From: Bradyrhizobium guangzhouense
GTDB taxonomy: Bacteria > Pseudomonadota > Alphaproteobacteria > Rhizobiales > Xanthobacteraceae
Reading direction: 5' to 3'
NCBI RefSeq assembly: GCF_004114955.1
Contig: NZ_CP030053.1
Span: forward strand, 2,046,001-2,110,000
DNA length: 64,000 bases
The notes under the pieces were generated by a model. The model saw only the letters and a list, made by a program, of their open reading frames with translations, made no database searches and had not been told where the DNA came from. This document shows, in pieces, positions 10,056 through 19,228 of this stretch. The position numbers and the translations under genes were made by a program. Numbering within the stretch: the first letter of the stretch is position 1; each line of letters starts with the position of its first letter.

Positions 10056-11100
10056 TCCCAAGACCGGGGGCACCAGCCGCCGCGGCGGTGCCGGGCCGTC
10101 GGATCATACGCCGTTCACGATTGACGGCGCGACGGTGATGATCCCGGTCCACAACGCGCCGGCCTTCGAGAGCCCTTATCTTGTCGAGCGCCCTGACGAG
10201 GCCGGACGCAGTCGCATCTCGCGCGACGGCGTGGTGCTTGCCGACGTCTCGTTTCCGTTGCGACCCAAATTCTACGACCGCACCACCGAGGACGGCATTC
10301 CCTATTGGAAGATCGCGACCCTGCACGGGCGCGACGTTCTCGCCACCACCGTGCTGCAGACTTGCATTCGCTATCAGAGCCGCACCAAGACCTGCCAGTT
10401 CTGCGCCATCGGCCAGTCGCTCGCGGCCGGACGCACGGTCGAGCGCAAGACGCCCGCACAGCTTGCCGAAGTCGCGAGGGTCGCCGTCGAACTCGACAGT
10501 GTCAGGCACATGGTGATGACGACGGGCACGCCGCACACGTCGGACCGCGGCGCCGCCATCCTTGCGGAGAGCGCACAGGCCGTCAAAGCCGCCGTCGACC
10601 TGCCGATCCAGGCGCAATGCGAACCGCCTGATGATTTTGCCTGGTTCGAGCGTATGAAGAGCTCAGGCGTCGACGCGCTCGGCATGCATCTGGAGGTGAT
10701 CGGGCCGGCCGTGCGGCAAAGGATCATGCCCGGCAAGGCGCAGGTCCAGGTCGAGCAATACATGGACGCGTTCGAAGCTGCCGTGCCGGTGTTCGGCCGG
10801 GGGCAGGTCTCGACTTACATCCTCGCCGGTCTTGGCGACGAGCCCTCCGAGATCATTGCGCTGTCGCAGCGGCTGATCGATCTCGGGGTCTATCCCTTCG
10901 TCGTGCCGTTCGTGCCGATTGCCGGCACGCCACTGGAGAGCCATCCGACACCGTCCGCGGCGTTCATGCACGACATCCTGCAGCCGCTCGCCGAGATGCT
11001 GCGCGCCGGCGGCTTGCGCGCCACCGACATCAAGGCAGGCTGCGGCAAATGCGGCGCCTGCTCGGCCCTGTCCACCTACGAGCGCGGAGCCAGTGCATGA
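9994..11100 (+). CDS. MSMEG_0568-family radical SAM protein
   Basis: A radical-SAM-like enzyme of about 368 residues encoded in all Nit1C-type clusters; its reaction is unknown. Cysteines 124, 134 and 137 form a C-x9-C-x2-C set (TCIRYQS...TCQFCAIG) rather than the usual Cx3Cx2C. Near the C terminus, Cys350, 353 and 356 form CGKCGAC, probably a second cluster or metal site. The barrel continues with MVMTTGTPH and QCEPPDDF. The start is uncertain: ATGs at 9955, 9994 and 10000 are in frame, and I prefer 9994 because AGGA lies just upstream. The gene overlaps the nitrilase 3' end and its stop overlaps the next ATG (ATGA). Confidence 0.85.
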   Translation: MAMPTEQLINELQSFGVRLADPKTGGTSRRGGAGPSDHTPFTIDGATVMIPVHNAPAFESPYLVERPDEAGRSRISRDGVVLADVSFPLRPKFYDRTTEDGIPYWKIATLHGRDVLATTVLQTCIRYQSRTKTCQFCAIGQSLAAGRTVERKTPAQLAEVARVAVELDSVRHMVMTTGTPHTSDRGAAILAESAQAVKAAVDLPIQAQCEPPDDFAWFERMKSSGVDALGMHLEVIGPAVRQRIMPGKAQVQVEQYMDAFEAAVPVFGRGQVSTYILAGLGDEPSEIIALSQRLIDLGVYPFVVPFVPIAGTPLESHPTPSAAFMHDILQPLAEMLRAGGLRATDIKAGCGKCGACSALSTYERGASA

Positions 11101-11645
11101 TGTTCGAGCCATTCAAGCCCTTCGTTGCACCGGAATTCCAGATTAAATTCGCAACCGAAGCCTGGGAGCGCGAGGCTGCCGCGGCCTTGCGGCGCAGGGT
11201 CTTCTGCGAGGAGCAGGGCGTGTTCGCGGGCGACGATCGCGACGCGACCGACGACATCGCCATTCCGCTCGTGGCCGTGTCGCTGCTCGGCGTTGCCGAG
11301 GACGAGGTCGTCGGCACCGTGCGCATTCACGCCGATGACCGCGAGGCAGATGCGTGGTGGGGCTCCCGCCTTGCCGTTGCAAAGAGCTATCGGCGTCTCA
11401 GCGCGGTCGGCGCCGGGCTGATCCGGCTTGCCGTTTCCTCTGCGCATGGGCGCGGCTGCCGGCGCTTCCTCGCCAATGTGCAGAGTCAGAATGCGCTGCT
11501 GTTCCAGCACATGCATTGGCATTCCCTCGGCGAATTCGAGCTCCATGGCCGGCCGCATCATCGCATGGAGGCCGATCTCGACCATTACCCGCCGTTCCGG
11601 ACGCCGGAGACCGGCTTCCTCTCACTGGCAAAGCTGGCGGCCTGA
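11097..11645 (+). CDS. MSMEG_0567/Sll0786-type GNAT N-acetyltransferase
   Basis: A 182-residue protein with a GNAT acyltransferase fold: a first strand and helix ending in RRRVFCEEQGVF, the acceptor-side segment EVVGTVRIHADDREADAWWGSRLAV, and an acetyl-CoA-binding loop region YRRLSAVGAGLIRLA. It belongs to the nitrogen-starvation N-acetyltransferases always found between the radical SAM and AIR-synthase-like genes of this cluster. Its substrate is unknown, probably a small amine made by the pathway. The ATG at 11097 overlaps the upstream stop as ATGA, and its own stop shares a base with the next start, consistent with tight translational coupling. Confidence 0.87.
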   Translation: MMFEPFKPFVAPEFQIKFATEAWEREAAAALRRRVFCEEQGVFAGDDRDATDDIAIPLVAVSLLGVAEDEVVGTVRIHADDREADAWWGSRLAVAKSYRRLSAVGAGLIRLAVSSAHGRGCRRFLANVQSQNALLFQHMHWHSLGEFELHGRPHHRMEADLDHYPPFRTPETGFLSLAKLAA

Positions 11646-12643
11646 TGATGCTGACGAACGCCGCGCTCGCAGGCCTCGCCGAAACACTCCGCAAAAGCCG
11701 CGGCATCGCCGCCAAGGCCGACATCGCGGCTGTTGCGGCCGCGCTCGATCTGTCCGGCAGCGACGCCATCGCGGTGGGCGACGATTGCGCGGCGATCCCG
11801 GAGGGCGACGGCTACACCCTGTTCGCCATCGAAGGCTTCATGAACGAATTCGTCGCTGCCGATCCCTGGTTTGCGGGCTGGTGCGGCGCCATGGTCAACA
11901 TCTCGGACGTCGCTGCGATGGGCGGACGGCCGACGGCCATCGTCAATGCAATCTGGTCCAATGGTGCGGACAAGGCCGCGCCCATTCTGGAAGGATTGAA
12001 GGCTGCCGCGAGAACTTTCGGTGTGCCCGTCATCGGCGGCCACACTAATGTGCGCAGCAGCCAGAGCCAGTTTGCTGTCGCGATCCTAGGCCGCGCCAGC
12101 CGGCTTCTCACCAGCTTCGACGCCAGGCCCGGCGACAAGCTGATCGCCGCCATCGATCTACGCGGCCGTTACCGGGATCCCTTCGCGAACTGGGAGGCGG
12201 CGACCGACGCGCCGGCGGAACGGCTGCGCGGCGATCTTGAGATCCTGCCATCCATCGCAGAAGCGGGGCTTGCATTGGCAGCCAAGGACATCAGCCAGGG
12301 TGGCATTGTCGGGACCGCGGCGATGCTGGCCGAGTGCTCGCAGGTCGCCATCACCCTGGACGTCGAAGCGGTTCCGATTCCTGCCGGTGCGCCGCTCGAG
12401 CGCTGGCTGCTGACGTTCCCGAGCTTCGGTTATCTGCTGTCGGCCAAGCCCGACGACGTCGACGAGATCCTGTCGCGCTTCCAGCGACGCGGAATTGCGG
12501 CGGCCGCGATCGGCGACGTCAGTGCCGGAACGAGCGTCGACATCAGCGCTGGTTCCCGTCGTGCAACCGTCTGGGACTTCTCGGCGCAGCCGCTGATCGG
12601 ATGTGCGCCTGGGCAGGGCTATCGGCAGCGGAGCGTGGCATGA
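11645..12643 (+). CDS. Sll0787-family AIR-synthase-like protein
   Basis: A 332-residue relative of phosphoribosyl-aminoimidazole synthetase, HypE and selenophosphate synthetase. The N-terminal domain has the ATP/metal-binding pattern DAIAVGDDCAAIPEGDGY, followed by GWCGAMVNISDVAAMGGRP, and the C-terminal domain carries DISQGGIVGTAAMLAE. Family members use ATP to activate an amide, thio- or carboxyl group. In this cluster the substrate is unknown. The start at 11645 overlaps the GNAT stop codon by one base, and the stop overlaps the next gene (ATGA). Confidence 0.87.
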   Translation: MMLTNAALAGLAETLRKSRGIAAKADIAAVAAALDLSGSDAIAVGDDCAAIPEGDGYTLFAIEGFMNEFVAADPWFAGWCGAMVNISDVAAMGGRPTAIVNAIWSNGADKAAPILEGLKAAARTFGVPVIGGHTNVRSSQSQFAVAILGRASRLLTSFDARPGDKLIAAIDLRGRYRDPFANWEAATDAPAERLRGDLEILPSIAEAGLALAAKDISQGGIVGTAAMLAECSQVAITLDVEAVPIPAGAPLERWLLTFPSFGYLLSAKPDDVDEILSRFQRRGIAAAAIGDVSAGTSVDISAGSRRATVWDFSAQPLIGCAPGQGYRQRSVA

Positions 12644-13806
12644 GTGGCGACTCGTCCCAGCTTCGCATCGCGGTCCTCACGCACTCGACCAATCCGCGGG
12701 GCGGCGTGGTGCACGCGCTCGCACTCGCGGACGCCCTTGCAGACCTCGGACATCTGCCGGTCGTGCATGCGCCCGACCCCGCAGGCAAGGGCTTCTTCCG
12801 CCGCGGTGTCGCTGCGACGCGGTCCGTGCCTGCATCGCCCGCCTCAGGCGACGTCGTCGCCATGGTCGAGGCGCGCATCGATGATTATGTCCGGCATTTC
12901 GAGGATCCTGCGCATCGTCGGTTCGACGTCTTCCATGCCCAGGACGGCATCTCCGGCAATGCGCTCGCGACGCTCAAACAGCGCGGCCTGATCCAGCACT
13001 ATGCCCGCACCGTCCATCACATCGATGCCTTCGCTGACCAGCGGCTCAGCGTGCTCGATCGTCGCTCCATCATCCAAGCCGACGGCCTGTTCGTCGTCAG
13101 CCGGTTCTGGCAGGAGCAGTTGAAGTCCGAGATGTCACGCGCGGCGGCGCTGGTCGGCAATGGCGTCGACACGCTGCGCTATTCGCCCGTCGCGGCTCCT
13201 GCCGATCAGCTATTGCACGCCCGGCTCGGCCTTCGCGCAGGCCCGATCCTGCTCTCCATCGGCGGTGTCGAGCAGCGCAAGAACACGCTCGGGATCGTCG
13301 AGGCGTTCCGGCAGGTGCATGCCGTGCACCGATCCGCACAGCTCGTCATCGCCGGTGGTGCGTCTCTGCTCGACCATGGCTTCTATCGACAACAGTTCAA
13401 GTCGCGGCTGCGCGATGCCGGGCTGCCTGCGGATGCCATCATCGAGACCGGTCCGCTGCCGGATGCCGAGATGCCATCGCTGTTTCGTCTTGCCGATGTG
13501 CTGCTGTTCCCGTCCCTGCGCGAAGGCTTCGGCCTGGCCGTTCTGGAAGCGATGGCCAGTCGCGTGCCGGCGGTTGTCTCGCATGTCGCGCCTTTCACCG
13601 AATATCTCGGCGCGGATGATGTTGCGTGGTGCGATCCGCATCATCCGGGTTCGATTGCGGATGCTGCCCTCAGTGCGCTCGCCGAACCGTTGCGCTCGCG
13701 CCTGATCGCGAATGGCGCCAGGGTCGCCCGGCATCACGACTGGAGCCGCACCGCCATGGCCCATATGGCGACCTATCAGGAGATGCGAGAGGTGCATTAT
13801 GCCTGA
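12640..13806 (+). CDS. MSMEG_0565-family glycosyltransferase
   Basis: A 388-residue GT4-type retaining glycosyltransferase with a GT-B fold. The N-terminal domain starts with LRIAVLTHSTNPRGGVVHALALADAL, and the donor-binding domain contains LSIGGVEQRKNT and PSLREGFGLAVLEAMASRVPAVVS, the usual EX7E region. It is the cluster's conserved glycosyltransferase, suggesting that the pathway product is a sugar conjugate. The ATG at 12640 forms an ATGA overlap with the AIR-synthase-like gene, and the 3' end overlaps the following small gene by 8 bases. Neither donor nor acceptor is known. Confidence 0.88.
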   Translation: MSGDSSQLRIAVLTHSTNPRGGVVHALALADALADLGHLPVVHAPDPAGKGFFRRGVAATRSVPASPASGDVVAMVEARIDDYVRHFEDPAHRRFDVFHAQDGISGNALATLKQRGLIQHYARTVHHIDAFADQRLSVLDRRSIIQADGLFVVSRFWQEQLKSEMSRAAALVGNGVDTLRYSPVAAPADQLLHARLGLRAGPILLSIGGVEQRKNTLGIVEAFRQVHAVHRSAQLVIAGGASLLDHGFYRQQFKSRLRDAGLPADAIIETGPLPDAEMPSLFRLADVLLFPSLREGFGLAVLEAMASRVPAVVSHVAPFTEYLGADDVAWCDPHHPGSIADAALSALAEPLRSRLIANGARVARHHDWSRTAMAHMATYQEMREVHYA

Positions 13807-14086
13807 GATGCACTTCCACGTGCGCTGGCCCGATGAGCGGGTCGAGGCCTGCTATTCGCCCTCGCTCGTCATCAAGGACCATTTCGTCGCCGGCACGACC
13901 TATGCGCTCGACGACTTTCGCGAGCGCAGCCGCATTGCATTGACGATCGCAGCCGAGCGTGTCCGCGAGAAGTACGGCTTCCTCTGCTCGCGTGCGCTCG
14001 GGCAACTCGCCCGGATCGAGGCGACGGCCGCGCAGTTCGAGACCACGCCCGGCGCGTCCGTCACCATCGTCTCGTTTGGAGACTAG
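13799..14086 (+). CDS. MSMEG_0570-family small nitrogen-starvation protein
   Basis: A 95-residue protein beginning MPEMHFHVRWPDERVEACYSPSLVIKDHF, a conserved family of unknown function that occurs only with this nitrilase cluster. It has no signal peptide or membrane segment. The second half (YALDDFRERSRIALTIAAERVREKYGF) is probably helical. The ATG at 13799 overlaps the glycosyltransferase stop by 8 bases, and the flavin oxidoreductase begins 12 bases after its stop. Its constant position next to the oxidoreductase suggests a partner or subunit role, but that is inference. Confidence 0.85.
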   Translation: MPEMHFHVRWPDERVEACYSPSLVIKDHFVAGTTYALDDFRERSRIALTIAAERVREKYGFLCSRALGQLARIEATAAQFETTPGASVTIVSFGD

Positions 14087-14098
14087 CAGGAGCTGATC

Positions 14099-15397
14099 AT
14101 GTCCGACCTTCACACTCACTATCCGGTCGTCGTGATCGGCGGCGGCCAGGCCGGCCTTGCGATGAGCGCGCAACTGAAAGCGCGTGGCATCGAGCATGTC
14201 GTCCTGGAGAAAAACACCATCGCGCATTCCTGGAAGACGCAGCGGTGGGACGCCTTTTGCCTGGTGACGCCGAACTGGCAGTGCAAGCTTCCGGGATTTC
14301 CCTATGCCGGCAGCGATCCGCACGGTTTCATGCTGCGCGACGAGATCGTCTCCTACATCGAGGATTTTGCCAGGCACATCGATGCGCCGGTCCGTGAAGG
14401 CGTCGCCGTCACACGCCTCAGCAAATCCAGTCGCGGCTTCATGGTCGAGACGAACCTAGGCGAGACCGCTGCTGACAGCGTCGTGCTGGCCGTCAGCGGA
14501 TATCACGTTCCCAAAGTGCTGCCGTTTGCCGACCGGCTCGATCCGTCGATCACGCAGATCCACTCGTCCGCTTACCGCAATCCGGATCAACTGCCGGCGG
14601 GCGAGATCCTCGTGGTGGGAAGTGGGCAATCAGGCTGCCAGATCGCGGAAGATTTGCACCTGGCCGGCCGCAAGGTGCATCTCGCCGTCGGCAGCGCGCC
14701 GCGGTGCCCGCGCTTCTACCGCGGCCGCGATGCGGTCGACTGGCTCGACGATCTCGGCCAGTACGACCTGCCGGTCGACAAGCATTCGCTGAAAGAGGGC
14801 GTTCGCAAGAACGCCAACCATTACCTGACTGGACGGGATGGCGGCCGTGACATCGATCTGCGCAAATTCGCGCTCGAGGGCATGAAGCTCTACGGTCGCC
14901 TCAAGGATGGCCGTGGGACGCGCCTGCAGCTTGGCGATGATCTCCAGGTCAATCTTGACAATGCTGACAGGGTCTACAACGGCATCTGCCGCATGATCGA
15001 CGAGCACATTGCAAGGAACAGGATCGCAGCGCCCGTGATGCCTCATTATGAGCCCGTCTGGTCTCCCACAGCGGTGCCCACGGAGCTCGATCTCGCCGCG
15101 AGCGGCGTCACGAGCATCATCTGGACGACCGGCTTTCGGTCCGACTGGTCGTGGGTCGATCTGCCGATGTTCGACGGAACCGGTTATCCTACCCACAAGC
15201 GGGGCATCACCTCGGTCGACGGCGCCTATGTAGTCGGCCTGCCGTGGCTCTACACCTGGGGCTCGGGCCGGTTCGTCGGCATCGGGCGTGATGCAGAGTT
15301 CGTCGCAAACCACATCGAGGAGCGATCGAGCGCATCGGACTCCGGTGCGTATCAAGCAGGCGCTCGCGAGCAATATGCAGCGAGCGCAGCCGTGTAG
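14099..15397 (+). CDS. MSMEG_0569-family flavin-dependent oxidoreductase
   Basis: A 432-residue FAD/NAD(P)-binding enzyme resembling Baeyer-Villiger and N-hydroxylating monooxygenases. The N terminus has a Rossmann motif (VVVIGGGQAGLAMSAQL), followed by WKTQRWDAFCLVTPNW, and a second NAD(P)-binding motif (ILVVGSGQSGCQIAEDL) near residue 175. It is the last gene of the nitrilase cluster and would supply an oxygenation step. AGGAG lies 6 bases before the ATG. It converges with an SMP-30-type gene after only 10 bases, and I see no terminator in that gap. Confidence 0.87.
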   Translation: MSDLHTHYPVVVIGGGQAGLAMSAQLKARGIEHVVLEKNTIAHSWKTQRWDAFCLVTPNWQCKLPGFPYAGSDPHGFMLRDEIVSYIEDFARHIDAPVREGVAVTRLSKSSRGFMVETNLGETAADSVVLAVSGYHVPKVLPFADRLDPSITQIHSSAYRNPDQLPAGEILVVGSGQSGCQIAEDLHLAGRKVHLAVGSAPRCPRFYRGRDAVDWLDDLGQYDLPVDKHSLKEGVRKNANHYLTGRDGGRDIDLRKFALEGMKLYGRLKDGRGTRLQLGDDLQVNLDNADRVYNGICRMIDEHIARNRIAAPVMPHYEPVWSPTAVPTELDLAASGVTSIIWTTGFRSDWSWVDLPMFDGTGYPTHKRGITSVDGAYVVGLPWLYTWGSGRFVGIGRDAEFVANHIEERSSASDSGAYQAGAREQYAASAAV

Positions 15398-15407
15398 GCT
15401 CCTCGCC

Positions 15408-16310
15408 CTAAACCGCCGCCCGCGTGTTGAGATAGATCGAATACAGCGAGGTTTGTCCGCAGATATAGAGGCGGTTGCGGCGCGGGCCGCCGAAGCAGAC
15501 ATTGGCGACGATCTCGCCGATCGGGATCGTGCCGATGTGGGCTCCGTCAGGCGCGTAGCAGAACACGCTGCGGCCGGCCGACGTCCAGACGTTGCCGTGG
15601 ATGTCGACGCGGAAACCGTCATAGAGCCCGTCGGGGCAGGTGGCGAACAGCGCGGCTTCTCCTAGGCTCTGTCCCTTGACCTCATAGGACCAGATCGTCG
15701 GAGGCAGCCCGCGCACATGCGTTGCGCCGGTGTCGGCGACATAGAGCTTCGTCTCGTCCGGCGAGAAGGCGAGGCCATTCGGCTGCACCCGGTCGGACAC
15801 GACGCGCGTGATGGCACCTGAGCCGCCATCGATCCGATAGACGTTGGAGGCGCCGATCTCGGACGGGCTTTGCTGGCCCTCATAATCGCTGTCGATGCCG
15901 TAGGTCGGATCGGAGAACCAGATCGAATTGTCCGACTTGACCACGGCGTCGTTGGGTGAATTCAGCCGGTGGCCCTCGAACGCATCGGCCAATACCGTGA
16001 TCGAGCCGTCATGCTCGGTCCGGGTGACGCGCCGCATGAAATGCTCGCAAGTGACGAGCCGTCCCTGGCGGTCGGTGGTGTTGCCGTTGGAATTGAAGCT
16101 CGGCGAGCGAAACACCGACACCGATCCGTCGGTCTCGTCGAACCGCATCATCCGGTTGTTCGGGATGTCGGACCAGATGAGGTAGCGCCCGGCCGGAAAA
16201 TAGGCGGGGCCCTCGGCCCAGCGGCAATCGCCGTTGGTGAGCTTCTCGAGATTGACATGGCCGAAGACCAGCCGATCGAAGCGGGGATCGTGGGCGACAT
16301 AGGGGAGCAT
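15408..16310 (-). CDS. SMP-30/gluconolactonase-family protein, cytoplasmic
   Basis: A 300-residue six-bladed beta-propeller of the SMP-30/gluconolactonase/LRE family, which hydrolyses sugar lactones or related esters with a bound divalent metal. Visible family elements are WAEGPAYFPAGRYLIWSDIPNNRMMR near the N terminus, GRLVTCEHFMRRVTR, LNSPNDAVVKSDNSIWFSDPTYG (metal-binding Asn/Asp), and PNGLAFSPDETKLYVADTG. The start at 16310 follows AGGAGG by 4 bases. There is no signal peptide, unlike its paralogue at 25011. It lies downstream of the amino-acid ABC operon but behind a likely terminator, so it is probably transcribed separately. Confidence 0.87.
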   Translation of the reverse strand: MLPYVAHDPRFDRLVFGHVNLEKLTNGDCRWAEGPAYFPAGRYLIWSDIPNNRMMRFDETDGSVSVFRSPSFNSNGNTTDRQGRLVTCEHFMRRVTRTEHDGSITVLADAFEGHRLNSPNDAVVKSDNSIWFSDPTYGIDSDYEGQQSPSEIGASNVYRIDGGSGAITRVVSDRVQPNGLAFSPDETKLYVADTGATHVRGLPPTIWSYEVKGQSLGEAALFATCPDGLYDGFRVDIHGNVWTSAGRSVFCYAPDGAHIGTIPIGEIVANVCFGGPRRNRLYICGQTSLYSIYLNTRAAV

Positions 16311-16409
16311 GCGTCCTCCTTGATGAGCCGCAGATTCTTGGGGGGCCTGCGTGCGCTCGTTACTTTGATCGACCCCGACAATTTTGCAAGCGTGCTTCGC
16401 CTTGAGGGT

Positions 16410-16444
16410 CCAAAAACGAAATGCCCGGGAGGGGGCCCGGGCAT
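16410..16444 (-). terminator. Rho-independent terminator of the branched-chain-type ABC operon
   Basis: On the reverse strand, 27 bases after the binding-protein stop, ATGCCCGGG and CCCGGGCAT (16444-16436 and 16429-16421) pair around a 6-base loop. They are followed by TTTCGTTTTTGG, a T-rich tail typical of an intrinsic terminator. It separates the ABC operon from the SMP-30 gene. Confidence 0.75.
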
Positions 16445-16470
16445 CGCGCATGTGATCGGCGTTGGGCCTG

Positions 16471-17709
16471 TTACTGCGACAACTTCACGAAGTTCGGAAA
16501 CTTCAGCTTGCCTTCCGCGATCTTCTCCGGCCAGACCACGACCTGCTTCTCGTCCTGCCATTGGAAAACCAGGCCGGTCACGAAGCCGGGGCCGGACTTG
16601 ATGCCGTGGGTGAACTCGTCGTCCTTGCCGTAGAACTGAATCCTGCCGATCGTGCCTTCGTAGTCGGTCTTCTCCAGCTCGGTGACCATCTTGTCGGGGT
16701 CGGTCGATCCCGCGCGCTTGATCGCATCGGTGATCATGTAGACCTCGTCGTAGGCGGTGTAGCCGGTATAGGCCGGCGGCGAGCCGAACTTGGCCTTGAA
16801 CGCGGCCGCGAACGGCTTGGTCTTCGAGGTCACGGCGACGTCGGCCGTTGACACCGCGAACGACGGCACGCCGTCGGCGGCGCCGTTGGTGTCCTTCCAG
16901 AAGGTCGGGCTCAGCGCCTGCGCGCTGATGCCGAACATCGGGATCGGCACCTGCTGGTTCTTCCACTGCACCGTCGGTTGCACGCCGACATGGGAGATGC
17001 CCGTCACGATCACGTCCGGCTTCTTGGCTTCGATGTTGTTGAAGATCGGCGTGAAGTCGGTGGTGTCAGGCGAGAAGCGCACATGCTCGACCACCTTCAG
17101 GCCGGCCTTGGGCAGGCAGGCCTCGTAGCCGACGTCGAGCGGCTTTGTCCAGGCCGCATCCTCGCTCATGATCGCGACGGTCTTCATGTGCATCTTGTCG
17201 ACCAGCAGGTCCTTGGCGGCATCGCAGACGATCTGGGCCTGCGCCGCTGAGGTCAGATAGCCGTGGAAGCTGTACTTGTTCTTCTCGTAGTCGTTGTGGA
17301 TCGCCTTGGTGATCTCGTTCGAGGCGGCGCCCGGCGTGATCAGCGGCATCTTCAGCCGTGCCGCCCAGGGCTCGAGCGCCAGCACGACTTCGGAGATGTA
17401 GCTCGCGATCACGGCCGAGACCTTGTCCTCGCTCACTGCGCGCTGGAACGCGCGTACCGAGTCGGCCGAGGAGCTCTTGTTGTCATAGGTGACGATCTCG
17501 ATCTTGCGGCCGAGGATGCCGCCCTTGGCGTTGATCTCGTCGGCGGCGATCTGTGCGCCGCCCGGCGTTGCGGCCCCCGCGATCGACTGCACCTCGGCGA
17601 CGACGCCGATCTTGATCGGGTCGTTCGACTGCGCGTAGGCGGGCGCGGCGAGGCACAGCGCCAGCGCGGAGGTGACGAGGACAGAGCCGAGAGCCGTCGA
17701 TGATCGCAT
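16471..17709 (-). CDS. Branched-chain-amino-acid-type ABC binding protein (copy 1)
   Basis: A 412-residue type-1 periplasmic binding protein with a Sec signal peptide (MRSSTALGSVLVTSALALCLAAPAYA) and a LivJ-like mature domain starting IKIGVVAEVQSIAG. It is about two-thirds identical by eye to the binding protein at 21141-22385: long stretches such as DKVSAVIASYISEVVLALEPWA and FSPDTTDFTPIFN match nearly exactly. The two copies sit at opposite ends of one operon, so they probably feed the same permeases with different ligands or affinities. The largest differences lie between residues 290 and 330 (SAQALSPTFWKDTNGAADG versus SSQATNETFGKDTNQAAEG). The start follows an AGGGA site. A terminator lies just downstream. 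Confidence 0.9.
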   Translation of the reverse strand: MRSSTALGSVLVTSALALCLAAPAYAQSNDPIKIGVVAEVQSIAGAATPGGAQIAADEINAKGGILGRKIEIVTYDNKSSSADSVRAFQRAVSEDKVSAVIASYISEVVLALEPWAARLKMPLITPGAASNEITKAIHNDYEKNKYSFHGYLTSAAQAQIVCDAAKDLLVDKMHMKTVAIMSEDAAWTKPLDVGYEACLPKAGLKVVEHVRFSPDTTDFTPIFNNIEAKKPDVIVTGISHVGVQPTVQWKNQQVPIPMFGISAQALSPTFWKDTNGAADGVPSFAVSTADVAVTSKTKPFAAAFKAKFGSPPAYTGYTAYDEVYMITDAIKRAGSTDPDKMVTELEKTDYEGTIGRIQFYGKDDEFTHGIKSGPGFVTGLVFQWQDEKQVVVWPEKIAEGKLKFPNFVKLSQ

Positions 17710-17746
17710 GGTCGTTTCCCTTTCGTTTCTTGTTGATACGCGCGAC

Positions 17747-19228
17747 TTAGAGGAAATCGGCACCGGCCTCGCTCGCGAAGCGGCCGGGATCGCCCTCCCA
17801 GACGATCCTGGCGTGCTCCAGCACATAGACGCGGTCGGCATGCGGCAATGCGAAGGTCACGTTCTGCTCGCCGAGCAGTACGGTGATCGAGGTGGTCTGG
17901 CGCAGCTTCTCCAGCGCCTTGGACAAGAGTTCGAGGATGACGGGAGCAAGGCCCAGCGTCGGCTCGTCCAGGATCAGGATCTGCGGCTGCATCATCAAGG
18001 CGCGTCCGATCGCCAGCATCTGCTGTTCGCCGCCGGAAAGCGTCTGGGCCATCTGGCCCTGGCGCTCTTTCAGGATCGGGAACAGCTCGAACAGCCAGGC
18101 GAGCTGCTTTGCCCTTGCGTCGTCGTCGAGGTGCTGGCCGCCGAGATCGAGGTTTTCCCGCACCGTCATCTCGCCGAACAGCTCTCGCGATTCAGGGCAC
18201 TGCACGAGGCCGCTACGGGCGATCCTGGCCGGGCTCGTGCCACGCAGCTTCTCGCCGCCGCGGATGATCTCGCCGGTGTAGGGCAGGAAGCCCGAGATGG
18301 TGTTGAACAGCGTGGTCTTGCCGGCGCCGTTGAGGCCGACGATCGAGACGAACTCGCCTTCGTGGATGTGGATCGAGACGTTCTCCAGCGCCTGCGCCTT
18401 GCCATAATGCACGCTGACATTCTCGACCTGGAGCAGCGGCACCTTGTCCTTGAAGCTGGTCTCTGGCCGCGCATGGGTCTCGATCGCGCCGCCGAGATAG
18501 ACCCGGCGCACGGTCTCGTTCTTCATGACGTCGTCGGCCTTGCCGGTGACGATCTCCTCGCCGAGATACATCGCGAGCACGCGGTCGACCAGCGCCGCGA
18601 CGCTCTTGACGTTGTGATCGACCAGCATCACCGCGCGGCCCTCATCGCGAAAGCTGCGGATGAGGTCGGAGAACACGTCGACCTCGGCGCGGGTCAATCC
18701 AGCAAAGGGCTCGTCGACCAGCACCACCTTGGGATCGCGCGCGATCGCCTTGGCGAGCTCGAGCCGACGCAGATCGGCGAAAGGCAGCGTCGGCGGGCGG
18801 CGGTTCATGACGCTGCCGAGGCCGACACGGTCGGCGATCCATTTGGCGCGCTCGACCAGCGCCTTGTCCGGAAACAGCATGAACAGGCTGTCCGGCAGCA
18901 GCGCCACCATGATGTTCTCCAGCACCGTCTGCCGGTTCAGCGGCCGCGAGTGCTGGAACACCATGCCGAAGCCTTTGCGCGCGATCTTGTGCGCGGGCAG
19001 GCCTGCCACATTCTCCCCTTCGAAGATCACGTCGCCCGCGGTCGGGCGCTCGATGCCCATCACGCTCTTCATCGCGGTGGACTTGCCCGAGCCGTTCGGT
19101 CCGATCAGGCCAAAGATCTCGCCGCTGTTGACCTCGAAGCCGAGGTTCTTCACCGCGGTCAATCCGCCGAAGCGTTTGGTGAGGCCGCGGACTTCGAGCA
19201 CGGGCCGGTTGGAAAGCCTCTGATCCAT
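17747..19228 (-). CDS. Fused LivG-LivF-type ABC ATPase (two NBDs in one chain)
   Basis: A 493-residue protein with two nucleotide-binding domains. LivG and LivF are normally two separate proteins of about 255 and 235 residues; here they form one chain joined at about residues 245-265. The first domain has Walker A GPNGSGKST, but its signature reads PFADLRRLELAKAI rather than LSYGQQ, so it may be catalytically weak. The second has GLNGAGKTT and an intact LSGGEQQMLAIGRAL. The start overlaps the LivM-type stop by one base and a binding-protein gene follows 37 bases downstream. The frame shows no sign of a sequencing error, and the operon has no further ATPase gene. Confidence 0.88.
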   Translation of the reverse strand: MDQRLSNRPVLEVRGLTKRFGGLTAVKNLGFEVNSGEIFGLIGPNGSGKSTAMKSVMGIERPTAGDVIFEGENVAGLPAHKIARKGFGMVFQHSRPLNRQTVLENIMVALLPDSLFMLFPDKALVERAKWIADRVGLGSVMNRRPPTLPFADLRRLELAKAIARDPKVVLVDEPFAGLTRAEVDVFSDLIRSFRDEGRAVMLVDHNVKSVAALVDRVLAMYLGEEIVTGKADDVMKNETVRRVYLGGAIETHARPETSFKDKVPLLQVENVSVHYGKAQALENVSIHIHEGEFVSIVGLNGAGKTTLFNTISGFLPYTGEIIRGGEKLRGTSPARIARSGLVQCPESRELFGEMTVRENLDLGGQHLDDDARAKQLAWLFELFPILKERQGQMAQTLSGGEQQMLAIGRALMMQPQILILDEPTLGLAPVILELLSKALEKLRQTTSITVLLGEQNVTFALPHADRVYVLEHARIVWEGDPGRFASEAGADFL

